From contig JAHEFB010000028.1 of the NCBI GenBank assembly GCA_024640405.1, forward strand, positions 1-58,664: DNA of 58,664 bases. The letters run 5' to 3'. Below the pieces are notes generated by a model. It was given only the letters and a program-made list of their open reading frames with translations. It was not told where the DNA came from and did not search any database. Source of the DNA: Alphaproteobacteria bacterium. GTDB taxonomy: Bacteria; Pseudomonadota; Alphaproteobacteria; Rhizobiales; Aestuariivirgaceae. Positions 46,433 to 54,799 of the stretch are shown one piece after another. Position 1 is the first letter of the stretch, and every line of letters begins with the position of its first letter. A program made the translations under genes and the position numbers.

Positions 46433-47236
46433 TCATGAAAATTCGAGTGGCTCGCCTGACCTCAATATCGCATCCACCTGATCCACGAATTTGTTGGATC
46501 CCGCTTCATGCAGCACCAGTCCAGGCAACAGCCGCAATGGAGCCTTGGAGCCTTTTGTGCCCCGCACAATTATACGCGACGCGGCATCGGTCCGATGCGC
46601 CCGCAGTGGCATCACTGTCAGTTCTCCCAATTTCGGTTCCATCGCAGCCAGCAATTTGTACAGCGAAGTAGCCGGGTGTATGATTGACACCGTACCCCGG
46701 GCCTTGACCGTGTTCGTCATTACCTTGACCCAGGTTTCAAGTTCACCGGCCTTCAACATGTGGGCCTGGGCTCGAAGACCATCGACCGGGGCCTTGACCG
46801 TATGGTCTTCGAAGAACGGCGGGTTGGCATAAGCGTGCGAGACACTTGCCGGCACTGGCCAGTCAAGCTGGTCATGACGCATGGAATCGCACAAGTCACC
46901 CTTCAGTACGCGTACGCGTTCATGCAATTTGTTGCGCTTGAAATTTTCCTCTGCGATCAAGGCATAACGCGAAGCAATTTCAACGCCCGTGATGTTAATG
47001 CCGGGGACACGAACAGCAAGGCAGGCAGCCGCAACACCGGTTCCGATGCCAGCCTCAAACAGCGTGTCACCTTCAGATGTGGGAATCGACGCTGCCAGCA
47101 GCACCGCATCAATGCCGGCTCGATAGCCTTTTTCGGGTTGCAGTATTTGCAGTTTTCCGCCAAGGAACGCATCGTCGGACAGACCCGTCTTGCCGGCATG
47201 GTCACCGTTGCGGCCACCTTGAAACTCGTCCTCCAT
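46433..47236 (-). CDS. TrmN6-like SAM methyltransferase
   Basis: Protein of 267 residues. SAM motif I is LFEAGIGTGVAAACLA near residue 60, and the N6-adenine/N5-glutamine-type catalytic motif NPPF is in YANPPFFEDHTV near residue 140. Preceding FLGGKLQILQPEKGYRAGID is typical of the tRNA1(Val) A37 methyltransferase family (TrmN6/YfiC). RNA target not proven. The ATG at 47236 has AGGAGG five bases upstream; a GTG one codon earlier is also possible. It lies 97 bases upstream of the S49 peptidase gene region on the same strand. Confidence 0.88.
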   Translation of the reverse strand: MEDEFQGGRNGDHAGKTGLSDDAFLGGKLQILQPEKGYRAGIDAVLLAASIPTSEGDTLFEAGIGTGVAAACLAVRVPGINITGVEIASRYALIAEENFKRNKLHERVRVLKGDLCDSMRHDQLDWPVPASVSHAYANPPFFEDHTVKAPVDGLRAQAHMLKAGELETWVKVMTNTVKARGTVSIIHPATSLYKLLAAMEPKLGELTVMPLRAHRTDAASRIIVRGTKGSKAPLRLLPGLVLHEAGSNKFVDQVDAILRSGEPLEFS

Positions 47237-47336
47237 CACAGCCTCCTGCCAGATTTATTCAGAGCCCGCCCCAGACTCCTGCCATTGCATACCCTTGTTC
47301 ACACCACCGATTTCGATTTCGCGACACTTGACTAGG

Positions 47337-47561
47337 TCAACCATCCGCCAAATGTTTCCGCAATCCTGCTTCATTCAACAACCTGCGTGCCCGCACCACA
47401 TCATCTTCATCAATCATAACCCGGCGCGGAAACGCACCGATAGAGCCTTCCAGCACACTCATATGCCCATCGAATACTTCCGGGCACAGTCCTTCCTGCC
47501 CGAGCAGGTCAACAACATACGAAACGAGTACAACATCATTGGATCGCAGCAATTCACGCAT
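47337..47561 (-). CDS. DUF2007 domain-containing protein
   Basis: Small protein of 74 residues with MRELLRSNDVVLVSYVVDLL at the start and PRRVMIDEDDVVRARRLLNEAGL at the end, the DUF2007 pattern (a predicted ferredoxin-like signal-transducing domain, function unknown). A TTG three codons upstream with AAAGG four bases before it is an alternative start. It immediately precedes the TrmN6-like gene on the same strand, an arrangement frequent in Rhizobiales. Confidence 0.85.
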   Translation of the reverse strand: MRELLRSNDVVLVSYVVDLLGQEGLCPEVFDGHMSVLEGSIGAFPRRVMIDEDDVVRARRLLNEAGLRKHLADG

Positions 47562-47934
47562 GGATATCAACTAACCTTTGGGAATATCGCATGTTATTCT
47601 TAACATAGTTTAAGGTCGGGACCCATCAATCTTATCTATTGTGCAGGAGGATATTTTGCCTTTTACAAGGCGAAGATCCGGCCAGCATGTCTCGCAAAAA
47701 GCATGTACAGTGTCCCGAGAAAATTGAACAATCCAGCCGCTGACATTTGACCAGCCAAACCTGGGCAGAGACCGCATGCTGCCAACAATTACGCCAAAAC
47801 AGTCATACGATTCCCCTTATGAGTGACAAACCCTAGTGCAACCCGTCACATGCGGCCATAGCGCTCTTGCTGGCAGACTGAACGCCGCTTATGTTCCTGT
47901 ATACAGATCAAAAGACAGCGGTGGAGATGAACCC
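47562..47934. other. Intergenic region between DUF2007 and the polyprenyl synthase
   Basis: About 370 bases between divergent genes with no supportable gene or repeat. The polyprenyl synthase frame is open back to 47836, but that segment has no family match. Promoters for both genes should lie here. Confidence 0.45.
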
Positions 47935-48951
47935 GTGGGCGTAGTTGTTCCGTTAAGTGCAGCAGAGGCTAAAGATGCGAGCCTGTCTCCTTTGCTCAAT
48001 CTTGTGGCAAATGACATGGAGAAGGTGAATGCGCAGATTCTGCTGCATGCTCAATCCCATGTGGAATTAATCCCGGAACTTGCCCAGTACCTGATCGGTT
48101 CCGGTGGCAAAAGGCTGCGTCCCATGTTGACGATTGCGGCCGCACAAATGTGTGAATACGACGGCGGTTGCCACGTTGATCTGGCCACAGCCGTGGAGTT
48201 CATGCACACCGCCACGCTGCTGCATGACGATGTTGTGGATGAAAGCGACCTGCGGCGCGGGCGGCGGACAGCGCGGTTGATATGGGGTAACCAGGCGAGC
48301 GTGCTGGTGGGTGACTACCTGCTGGGCCAGGCGTTTCGCATCATGGTGACAACAGGGTCGCTGGAGGCCCTGAAAGTTCTGGCGGATGCGGCTGCGGTTA
48401 TCGCGGAAGGTGAAGTGATGCAGTTGGCGGCTGCGCACAATACCGCAACAACGGAAGATGCCTATCTCAAGGTGATCAACGCAAAAACAGCAGCATTGTT
48501 CTCGGCTGCCGCCGAAGTGGGCGCCATCATCGCCGGACGCAACAATGCAGAACGGGAGGCACTGGAATCCTACGGCCGCAACCTCGGTGTGGCATTCCAG
48601 CTGGTTGACGACGCACTGGATTATTCCGGCAAACAGGCACAACTAGGCAAAAGTGTCGGTGACGATTTCCGTGAGGGCAAAATAACGCTGCCGGTGGTAT
48701 TGTCATACCGGCGTGGCGACACTGAACAACGCAAGTTCTGGAAGCGGGTCATGGAAGAAGGCGACCAGCGCGATGGCGACCTGGAAATGGCCATCTCGTT
48801 GATGGCGCGGCATGATGCTCTGGAAGCAACCATCGAACGGTCCCGCCATTACGGAGCCATTGCGCGCGACGCGCTGGAAATATTCCCGGAAAGTGAGCAC
48901 AAATCCGCTCTGGTGGATGCCATCAGATTTTCTGTCGCCCGGGCACACTAG
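47935..48951 (+). CDS. ispB: Long-chain polyprenyl diphosphate synthase (octaprenyl/decaprenyl)
   Basis: Trans-prenyltransferase of about 338 residues that makes the ubiquinone side chain. The first Asp-rich motif DDVVDE is in HTATLLHDDVVDESDLRRG, the second is DDALDY, and GGKRLRPMLTIAAAQ and NQASVLVGDYLLGQAF are family segments. I favour the GTG at 47935 (VGVVVPLSAAEAK, the Rhizobiales-type N-terminus) with GGAGA seven bases upstream. The TAG stop is formed by the first three bases of a 266-bp inverted-repeat element. Chain length cannot be read with certainty; Hyphomicrobiales usually make the decaprenyl form (DdsA). Confidence 0.92.
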   Translation: MGVVVPLSAAEAKDASLSPLLNLVANDMEKVNAQILLHAQSHVELIPELAQYLIGSGGKRLRPMLTIAAAQMCEYDGGCHVDLATAVEFMHTATLLHDDVVDESDLRRGRRTARLIWGNQASVLVGDYLLGQAFRIMVTTGSLEALKVLADAAAVIAEGEVMQLAAAHNTATTEDAYLKVINAKTAALFSAAAEVGAIIAGRNNAEREALESYGRNLGVAFQLVDDALDYSGKQAQLGKSVGDDFREGKITLPVVLSYRRGDTEQRKFWKRVMEEGDQRDGDLEMAISLMARHDALEATIERSRHYGAIARDALEIFPESEHKSALVDAIRFSVARAH

Positions 48952-49214
48952 AGCATAATTCACTAAATTGGAACCGTTTGATGGGTTCAAATCAGTTCAT
49001 TCGGCCAGGCGCAAAGTGAAGCGCGATGTGGGGCATCGGGCAAGCTTTGCAACAACGCCGATGGGCTGATTTGACCCACCGGAGGCCAGTTTTCTGCGCC
49101 CGCTGGGCTGCGTTATGGCTCCCTTGTGGTCTACCAGACCACGGCGGGAACCGTGCCTTGCCAGCAAACGCAGAAAACCGTTCAAACGATTCCAATTTAG
49201 TGAATCATGCTCTA
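48949..49214. mobile_element. ~266-bp MITE-like element with 34-bp inverted ends
   Basis: Left end TAGAGCATAATTCACTAAAT (48949 on) and right end ATTTAGTGAATCATGCTCTA (to 49214) are inverted repeats over about 34 bases with a few mismatches. The interior reads open on the minus strand in more than one frame (e.g. 48997-49185, with RHGSRRGLVDHKG), but the product does not look like a transposase. Size, terminal inverted repeats and lack of a transposase suit a non-autonomous mobile element. No target duplication is obvious. It sits between the polyprenyl synthase and ispE. Confidence 0.7.
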
Positions 49215-49225
49215 AAGCGTTGCGG

Positions 49226-50098
49226 TTAAACCAAAGCAGTTGCAGCGACCCACCATCCCTCTCGTTGTCGAGAGAGACTGTCTGCGGCTACCGCCGCACT
49301 TGCTGCATCTTCAAACAATCCAAAGCAGGTGGCGCCGGAACCGCTCATGCGGGACAACCGGCAGCCGGGCAATTGACCGATTGATTGCAACACATCCGAT
49401 ATCTCCGGTTGCAGAAGGCAGGCTGCAGGCTGCAGGTCGTTGCGGCAGCCAGAAAGCCAGTCCAGCGAGGAATCCGTAGTTTCCGCAACGCCGAAATCAT
49501 GCGAGATCCCGGCTCCTTCGATGTTGCCGGGAAACAACCCCAAATGCCTGAATATGCCAGCCGTTGACACACCGATCAGCGGATTTGCCAGAACTGCATG
49601 AAGTGATGGCGCGTGTTGCCAGTTATCAATGACTTCGCCTACACCACGCATTCGGCATGCAGCAGATGCAAGACACACCGGCACATCGGCTCCCAGATGC
49701 AATGCAAGGCGGGCCAGTTCCGATGCTTCAATTGTAAGGTCGTTCAGACGAACAATGGCACGCAGGGCAGCCGCTGCATCTGCCGACCCGCCCCCGATAC
49801 CGGACGCCACCGGCAACCTCTTGTGAAGAGTAAACGCACAAGGTTGCACGTGCCCGGGAAAATGCTGCTGCAAAACGGACAGCGCCGCGAGCACCAGATT
49901 TCCGCAATCGGTCTCGAGACCTTCAGAAAACGGTCCGGAAACCGTCAACGAGGCCTGGTCGGCCAGCGACACCTCCAGCGTGTCTCCGGCATCGGACGCA
50001 AACATCACCGCACTATCAAGCAAATGATAACCGTCCTGACGCTTGCCCGTGACATGGAGTGCAAGATTGATTTTCGCAGCGGCGAACTCGGTAATCAT
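49226..50098 (-). CDS. ispE: 4-diphosphocytidyl-2-C-methyl-D-erythritol kinase
   Basis: GHMP kinase of 290 residues in the MEP isoprenoid pathway. It begins AAAKINLALHVTGKRQDGYH; the ATP loop PVASGIGGGSADAAAALRA is near residue 95, and GSGATCFGLF is near the C-terminus. It converges with the polyprenyl synthase, which uses its downstream product, so isoprenoid genes face each other across the mobile element. It lies 20 bases after the TPR-protein gene on the same strand. Confidence 0.95.
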   Translation of the reverse strand: MITEFAAAKINLALHVTGKRQDGYHLLDSAVMFASDAGDTLEVSLADQASLTVSGPFSEGLETDCGNLVLAALSVLQQHFPGHVQPCAFTLHKRLPVASGIGGGSADAAAALRAIVRLNDLTIEASELARLALHLGADVPVCLASAACRMRGVGEVIDNWQHAPSLHAVLANPLIGVSTAGIFRHLGLFPGNIEGAGISHDFGVAETTDSSLDWLSGCRNDLQPAACLLQPEISDVLQSIGQLPGCRLSRMSGSGATCFGLFEDAASAAVAADSLSRQREGWWVAATALV

Positions 50099-50118
50099 TG
50101 CAATACCTGAAAACCGGA

Positions 50119-51876
50119 TCAGGACTTGTTGGGATTTTCAGTACCGGACGCGGTCGGCGCGGAAGCGGGTTCCGGGTCGGGCAATCCTTCTTTGAGTTTC
50201 TTGCGAATCTTGATTGCGTTTTCGTCCGTCGGGTTTGAATCAAGAGCGTATTGCCACTGGAACCTGGCTTCCAGTTTGCGGCCAACCCGCCACAATGCGT
50301 CGCCCAAGTGGTCATTTATGACCGCGTCTTCCGGGCGTAGTCCGGCAGCACGTTCAAGCAGTTTTGCAGCCTCGTCATATCGGCCAAGCTGATAATGCCC
50401 CCAGCCAAGACTATCGACGATGTAACCATCATTCGGGCGCAGCGAAACTGCCTTTTCAACCATCTCGAACGCCTCGGTTAGATTGATCCGCTTCTCAATC
50501 AGTGAATATCCGAGATAATTCAGCACAGATGCCTGTTCGGGCTGGTAACTGAGGGCTTTTCGGAAGTCCGGCTCTGCACTTTCCCACCGCTTGGCTCGTT
50601 CATAGGAGATGCCACGAAAATAATACAGCGACCAGTTCTTCGGCCCCGGCTCGTCGACCCGCGAAAGCGCCTGGGTGTACGCATCGGCGGCTTCAAGCCA
50701 TTTTTCATTGAGGCGATAAAGATTACCGAGGGAAAGATAAGCATTGTAGTTTTTTGGTTCGCGTACCACCAGCGACTTCAAAACCTTCACTGCCTCGTCA
50801 AACTTTTCCAGCTTGTTGAGATTGGTCGCAATCTGGATGTCAGCGCTGGAGCGCAACACTGAATCCGCTTCAATCTTGCTGTACGCCGCGATTGCCTGCC
50901 GGTGCAAATTCATTTGCGTATAAATTTCACCCAGCAATGTCTGACCCTCGGAAAAATCCGGAGAACTAGACAGGGCAAGCCTGGCATAGACCAGCGCAAT
51001 ATCGATTGACCGTTCGTCCGTCAGTGCGCCAGCGATGGAATACAAGGCTTCTGCGGCTCCTTCGGCAGCGGTCGCTACAAATCGCTTCGCCGCACGTCCA
51101 GCCTCAAGATCATCAAGAGCGCCCCGCACAAGCGGATTGTTCTGGGTCGAATTCAAAAACAGTTTGTAAATCTCGGCCGCTTTGTCCTTGCGGTTGGTGC
51201 GCTGGAGATAATTGCCATACGCCTGAACCACACGCAGTGACGTGCCCGCCTTTTCGTAGGCAGACTTGTAAAACACTTCGGTGCGGTTGCGGTTGTTGAC
51301 CATGTCGGCCATCAGGCCGGCATGAAACAACCGGAAGTTTTCGAACGCCTGATTACGTTTCAGCTTGTCAAGCTCCCTCAGAGCGCCGTTGAGGTTGTTC
51401 TCGGAGGTATACGACCATGCTGTCAGCAGAGCCGCCGAAAGTTCTCCTATTGGAGTGTATGCAGATTTCTCAAAATTCTGCCGGGCAAGCGAGTTCTTGC
51501 CTTCGCGCATTGCCTTCAGGCCCAGCACCAGCAGCGACAACCGATGCTGATCGTTAAATTTCAGCACCCGGGCGGCAAACCTCTCGGCGGCGGCAATGTG
51601 ACCGGACGACACTTCCAGTGTGAACGCACGCTCGATCAGCAACGGATTGTTGGGATCGCTTTCCAGTGCTCGCGCTATGTAGCGTGCGGCAACTTCTGTA
51701 TCGCGCTGGCGACTGGCGAAACGACCAGCAAGATAACTGCCGGAAGGTGAAGCCTGTTCGATCCGCAAGGAAGCATACGGGTCAACGCCCTGCGATTGAG
51801 CTGCATGACCTGGTATTGCGACTATCGAACCGGCCAGCACCAATACTGCGCCCAGAGTACTGTTGGTCAGTTTCAT
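50119..51876 (-). CDS. Exported tetratricopeptide repeat protein
   Basis: Protein of 585 residues with a signal peptide (AVLVLAGSIVAIPGHAAQ, cleavage near residue 25). TPR units follow throughout, e.g. ARYIARALESDPNNPLLIER, AYLSLGNLYRLNEKWLEAA, VLNYLGYSLIEKRINL and VIDSLGWGHYQLGRYDEAA-like segments. The C-terminal 30 residues are Pro/Ala/Glu-rich. It is likely a periplasmic scaffold; partner unknown. It is the upstream gene of ispE, a pairing common in alphaproteobacteria, and diverges from the lytic transglycosylase. Confidence 0.88.
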   Translation of the reverse strand: MKLTNSTLGAVLVLAGSIVAIPGHAAQSQGVDPYASLRIEQASPSGSYLAGRFASRQRDTEVAARYIARALESDPNNPLLIERAFTLEVSSGHIAAAERFAARVLKFNDQHRLSLLVLGLKAMREGKNSLARQNFEKSAYTPIGELSAALLTAWSYTSENNLNGALRELDKLKRNQAFENFRLFHAGLMADMVNNRNRTEVFYKSAYEKAGTSLRVVQAYGNYLQRTNRKDKAAEIYKLFLNSTQNNPLVRGALDDLEAGRAAKRFVATAAEGAAEALYSIAGALTDERSIDIALVYARLALSSSPDFSEGQTLLGEIYTQMNLHRQAIAAYSKIEADSVLRSSADIQIATNLNKLEKFDEAVKVLKSLVVREPKNYNAYLSLGNLYRLNEKWLEAADAYTQALSRVDEPGPKNWSLYYFRGISYERAKRWESAEPDFRKALSYQPEQASVLNYLGYSLIEKRINLTEAFEMVEKAVSLRPNDGYIVDSLGWGHYQLGRYDEAAKLLERAAGLRPEDAVINDHLGDALWRVGRKLEARFQWQYALDSNPTDENAIKIRKKLKEGLPDPEPASAPTASGTENPNKS

Positions 51877-52137
51877 GTTTGCACGGTCCGATCTTCGGAA
51901 AAATTGTTAGTGCTGCCAAAGCTGCCCCTGATGGTCACCAAACTGCCGCACATCACCGACATGGTGCAATGTGATTGTTTTTGCACAGAACCGCAAGCAA
52001 CACGGGAACACAGATACGCTATCGCAGCCATTAAGTTGCATGAACCAAAAGCTAGTCGATCCCACACAACGATGACAGTTACAGATTTTACAGGTTTCGG
52101 CTTGAAAGCACAATCGGGCATCCGCATCATTGTCAAC

Positions 52138-53433
52138 ATGATGAAACAACTGATTCGCATCCGAAACCACCGTCGAGTTGCATATGCCGCGATCGTCTGC
52201 ATGGGTTCACTTTTATTGCCCGCAGGGTCAGGCCATGCGCTGGACGTATCGGCGAGTTACAAAAAAAATGCCCAAAAGGCTTTCGACAGGTTTTTGCAAG
52301 ATATCTGGCCGGAGGCACAACAACGCGGTATTTCGCGGAAAGTGTTCGATGCTTCGGTGAACCGCATTTCATTGCAATGGAGCATTCCGGATCTTGCGCC
52401 GCCCAAAATTGCCGGTGAACAACCGGCTGCTTCGCGTAAACGCCAGGCAGAATTCGGCTCACCCGGCAGGTACTTCAGAGACCAATCTCTCAATCAGCTG
52501 GCCCAGCTCGGACAAAAGAACCTACGCAAGTACGCAACAGCCTTGTCGAAAATCGAGAAAACCACCGGCGTTCCCAAGGAAGTGGTGGCTGCTGTCTGGG
52601 GCCGCGAAACTGCATTTTCCAATGCCAGGATCCCGCATGACGCGATGTCGGTGTTGGCCACACAGGCATTTCTCGGCCGCAGGCCGGAGTTTTTTCGGCC
52701 GGAACTCCTGGCCATTATGGAAATTGCCCAGCGTGGAATCGTGCCTAGATCGCAGTTGAAAAGCTCGTGGGCCGGCGCAATGGGGCATACCCAGATGCTG
52801 CCCGGCCTGTATCTGAAATATGCCAGTGATGGCGATGGCGACGGCAAATCGGACATCTGGAATTCGATTCCTGATGCATTGGCGACCACTGCAGCCTTTT
52901 TGAAAGCCAGCGGCTGGAAATCGGGCCTCAGCTGGGCATATGAGGTTCAGCAATCTTCGAAACTGGACTGTACGCTTGAGGGGCCGGATGAAGGCCGCCC
53001 GGCTGCACAATGGATAGCTGCAGGGGCCACGCGTGTGGCGGGTCGAAAATGGCCCGCTCGTCTCAATGACATCAAGAGTTATCTGATTATGCCGGCGGGC
53101 AGGTTCGGACCGGCCTTCATTGCCACGGACAACTACTACGCGATAAAAAACTACAATGAATCAGATCTGTACGTGCTCTACGTCGGCAATCTGGCGGACC
53201 GGATTGCCGGCGGTGGTGCATTCAACACAGGCTGGCGCAAAGTAGACACCTTCACCCGCCCGGCCATGAAAGAGGTTCAAACGAAAATGGTCCGGCTAGG
53301 TTACAATGTTGGTGACACCATTGACGGGCTCATAGGGTTCCGAACAAGAACCGCCACCGGCATGCATCAGAAAAAACTCGGCGTGAGAGTAGATTGCTGG
53401 CCGAACAAGCCCTTCATTGCGCGCTTGAAGTGA
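52138..53433 (+). CDS. Lytic murein transglycosylase, MltB type, with peptidoglycan-binding domain
   Basis: Protein of about 431 residues. The signal peptide runs to about residue 32 (GSLLLPAGSGHA). The transglycosylase domain carries the catalytic Glu at about 157 in AVWGRETAFSNAR, followed by SWAGAMGHTQMLPG and WNSIPDALATTAAFL. The last 60 residues form a PGB_1 peptidoglycan-binding domain (VQTKMVRLGYNVGDTIDGLIG). It cleaves glycan strands to 1,6-anhydro products in the periplasm. The long upstream frame (to 51796) is not homologous; ATGs at 52138 and 52141 are equally possible. Its 3' end overlaps the converging gene by 20 bases. Confidence 0.9.
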   Translation: MMKQLIRIRNHRRVAYAAIVCMGSLLLPAGSGHALDVSASYKKNAQKAFDRFLQDIWPEAQQRGISRKVFDASVNRISLQWSIPDLAPPKIAGEQPAASRKRQAEFGSPGRYFRDQSLNQLAQLGQKNLRKYATALSKIEKTTGVPKEVVAAVWGRETAFSNARIPHDAMSVLATQAFLGRRPEFFRPELLAIMEIAQRGIVPRSQLKSSWAGAMGHTQMLPGLYLKYASDGDGDGKSDIWNSIPDALATTAAFLKASGWKSGLSWAYEVQQSSKLDCTLEGPDEGRPAAQWIAAGATRVAGRKWPARLNDIKSYLIMPAGRFGPAFIATDNYYAIKNYNESDLYVLYVGNLADRIAGGGAFNTGWRKVDTFTRPAMKEVQTKMVRLGYNVGDTIDGLIGFRTRTATGMHQKKLGVRVDCWPNKPFIARLK

Positions 53434-54526
53434 CTTTCTGTTTTTGTACCGATGTGCCTGCCGAGCGGATAGCCGTCACGCGTTTTGCAATGGCTGGACG
53501 ATAATTGTTGGAGATCGCCGAACGCATTCGTTCAGCCTGCGCTGACGGACTGTGCGGATAAACAGCGAACAGGCGTTTGAAAAAGGCTCGCGTATTGCCG
53601 CTGCATTCCAGCAGGACATTGTCAACGGCCGCCTCGACGGGCTGGTTTGTAAGTGGAGCAAGCCGGTCAGCGGCATCGCGGTAACACGAAAACATCTCTT
53701 CCTTGGCAAGCTCAAGTTCGGCTTCAATACCAATAGGAACCGGCGCCGGGGCCGGCTTTGCCTGCACGGGTGCGGGAAGAGCCGCAACTGCCTGCCCGGA
53801 AGCTTGCCCGGCCGGAACCGCTGGTGGTTGTGGCGTTTTGGCAGCCTCGGCCAGTTTCTGTTCTTCGCGAACAGCCAGCACGGCTTCGCGCACCGCCGGC
53901 ACAAAGGTAGATCCAGTCAGCTCTTTGGCCATATCGCGGGATTTGTTGCCCCCGAACCTGTCAGCCAGAGTTTGTGACATGGCAGAAAACGACTTGTCAC
54001 ACTCTCTCTTGATGGAGCGTGAAACCACCGAGCGCAGATTCAGTTTGGGCGTTTTCAGAGCCTGATCGCGAGCATAAGCGGAGATACAATCGCGGAAAGC
54101 AAACACTTTGGGATTCCCGGTATCCCGCCACCACGTGGCTTCGCTCACGCCTGCTGCCTTCTTTCTGCGTTTGCGGCTGGTAACTTTCTTTCGCTTGACA
54201 GGCTCGGCAGCGGGTTTTGCAGCCTGCTGTGTCTGCGGAGCGGGCTGGACAACAGGGCGTTGCAATTGCTGTGAGGGATTTGCACCACCCGGCACGCTTG
54301 GCTGTGCAATATTGATCGTACGCCCGCCTACCGAATTAACGGTTTGTGTAGCGGGGATCTCATTGATGCCGGTTGGCTTGGTGCCGGTAAACACCTGTAT
54401 TCCGCGGGGCTTCACAGTATTGGAGCGATCATTGCTGGAAGGTTCAATGGTTTCGGCCCATGCAGCCGACAGGCCTGAAAAACAGACCAAGGATGCAATA
54501 GCGATGGTTGAAAATTTACACTTCAT
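53414..54526 (-). CDS. Exported hypothetical protein with Pro/Ala-rich linkers
   Basis: Protein of about 370 residues. The signal peptide ends at AAWAETIEP (about residue 25). A Gln/Pro-rich segment (70-105) and a very basic stretch (KRKKVTSRKRRKK, about 112-125) follow. Then come a helical region with cysteines in FRDCISAY and KRECDKSF, a second Pro/Ala linker, and a helical C-terminal part with two more cysteines (FSCYRDAADRL, LLECSGNTR). Four cysteines in two pairs suggest disulfides in the periplasm. I do not recognise the family. It uses the ATG at 54526; the TTG before it is less likely. Confidence 0.65.
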   Translation of the reverse strand: MKCKFSTIAIASLVCFSGLSAAWAETIEPSSNDRSNTVKPRGIQVFTGTKPTGINEIPATQTVNSVGGRTINIAQPSVPGGANPSQQLQRPVVQPAPQTQQAAKPAAEPVKRKKVTSRKRRKKAAGVSEATWWRDTGNPKVFAFRDCISAYARDQALKTPKLNLRSVVSRSIKRECDKSFSAMSQTLADRFGGNKSRDMAKELTGSTFVPAVREAVLAVREEQKLAEAAKTPQPPAVPAGQASGQAVAALPAPVQAKPAPAPVPIGIEAELELAKEEMFSCYRDAADRLAPLTNQPVEAAVDNVLLECSGNTRAFFKRLFAVYPHSPSAQAERMRSAISNNYRPAIAKRVTAIRSAGTSVQKQKVTSSAQ

Positions 54527-54799
54527 CAAGGGGGGCTCCCTTTTGGCTCCCGACTTTTCCTCAGCATGACTAACAAACAGGCAATAAAATGACGTCTTTC
54601 TGGCTAGTTAGGACAATTTTGAAGTTTCCAGACGCGTCACTGTATCACGTCATTCCTCAAGTTATGCCGTCTTCAAGCCATCCGATGCAAACATCATGCC
54701 GTACAAACCGGACGGCGTCCCGTAAAGACTTGCCCACAATTGACTATGGTTACTTGACGGAGATCAAAACCGTCACACCGGGATTATCTGCGGCTTTAC

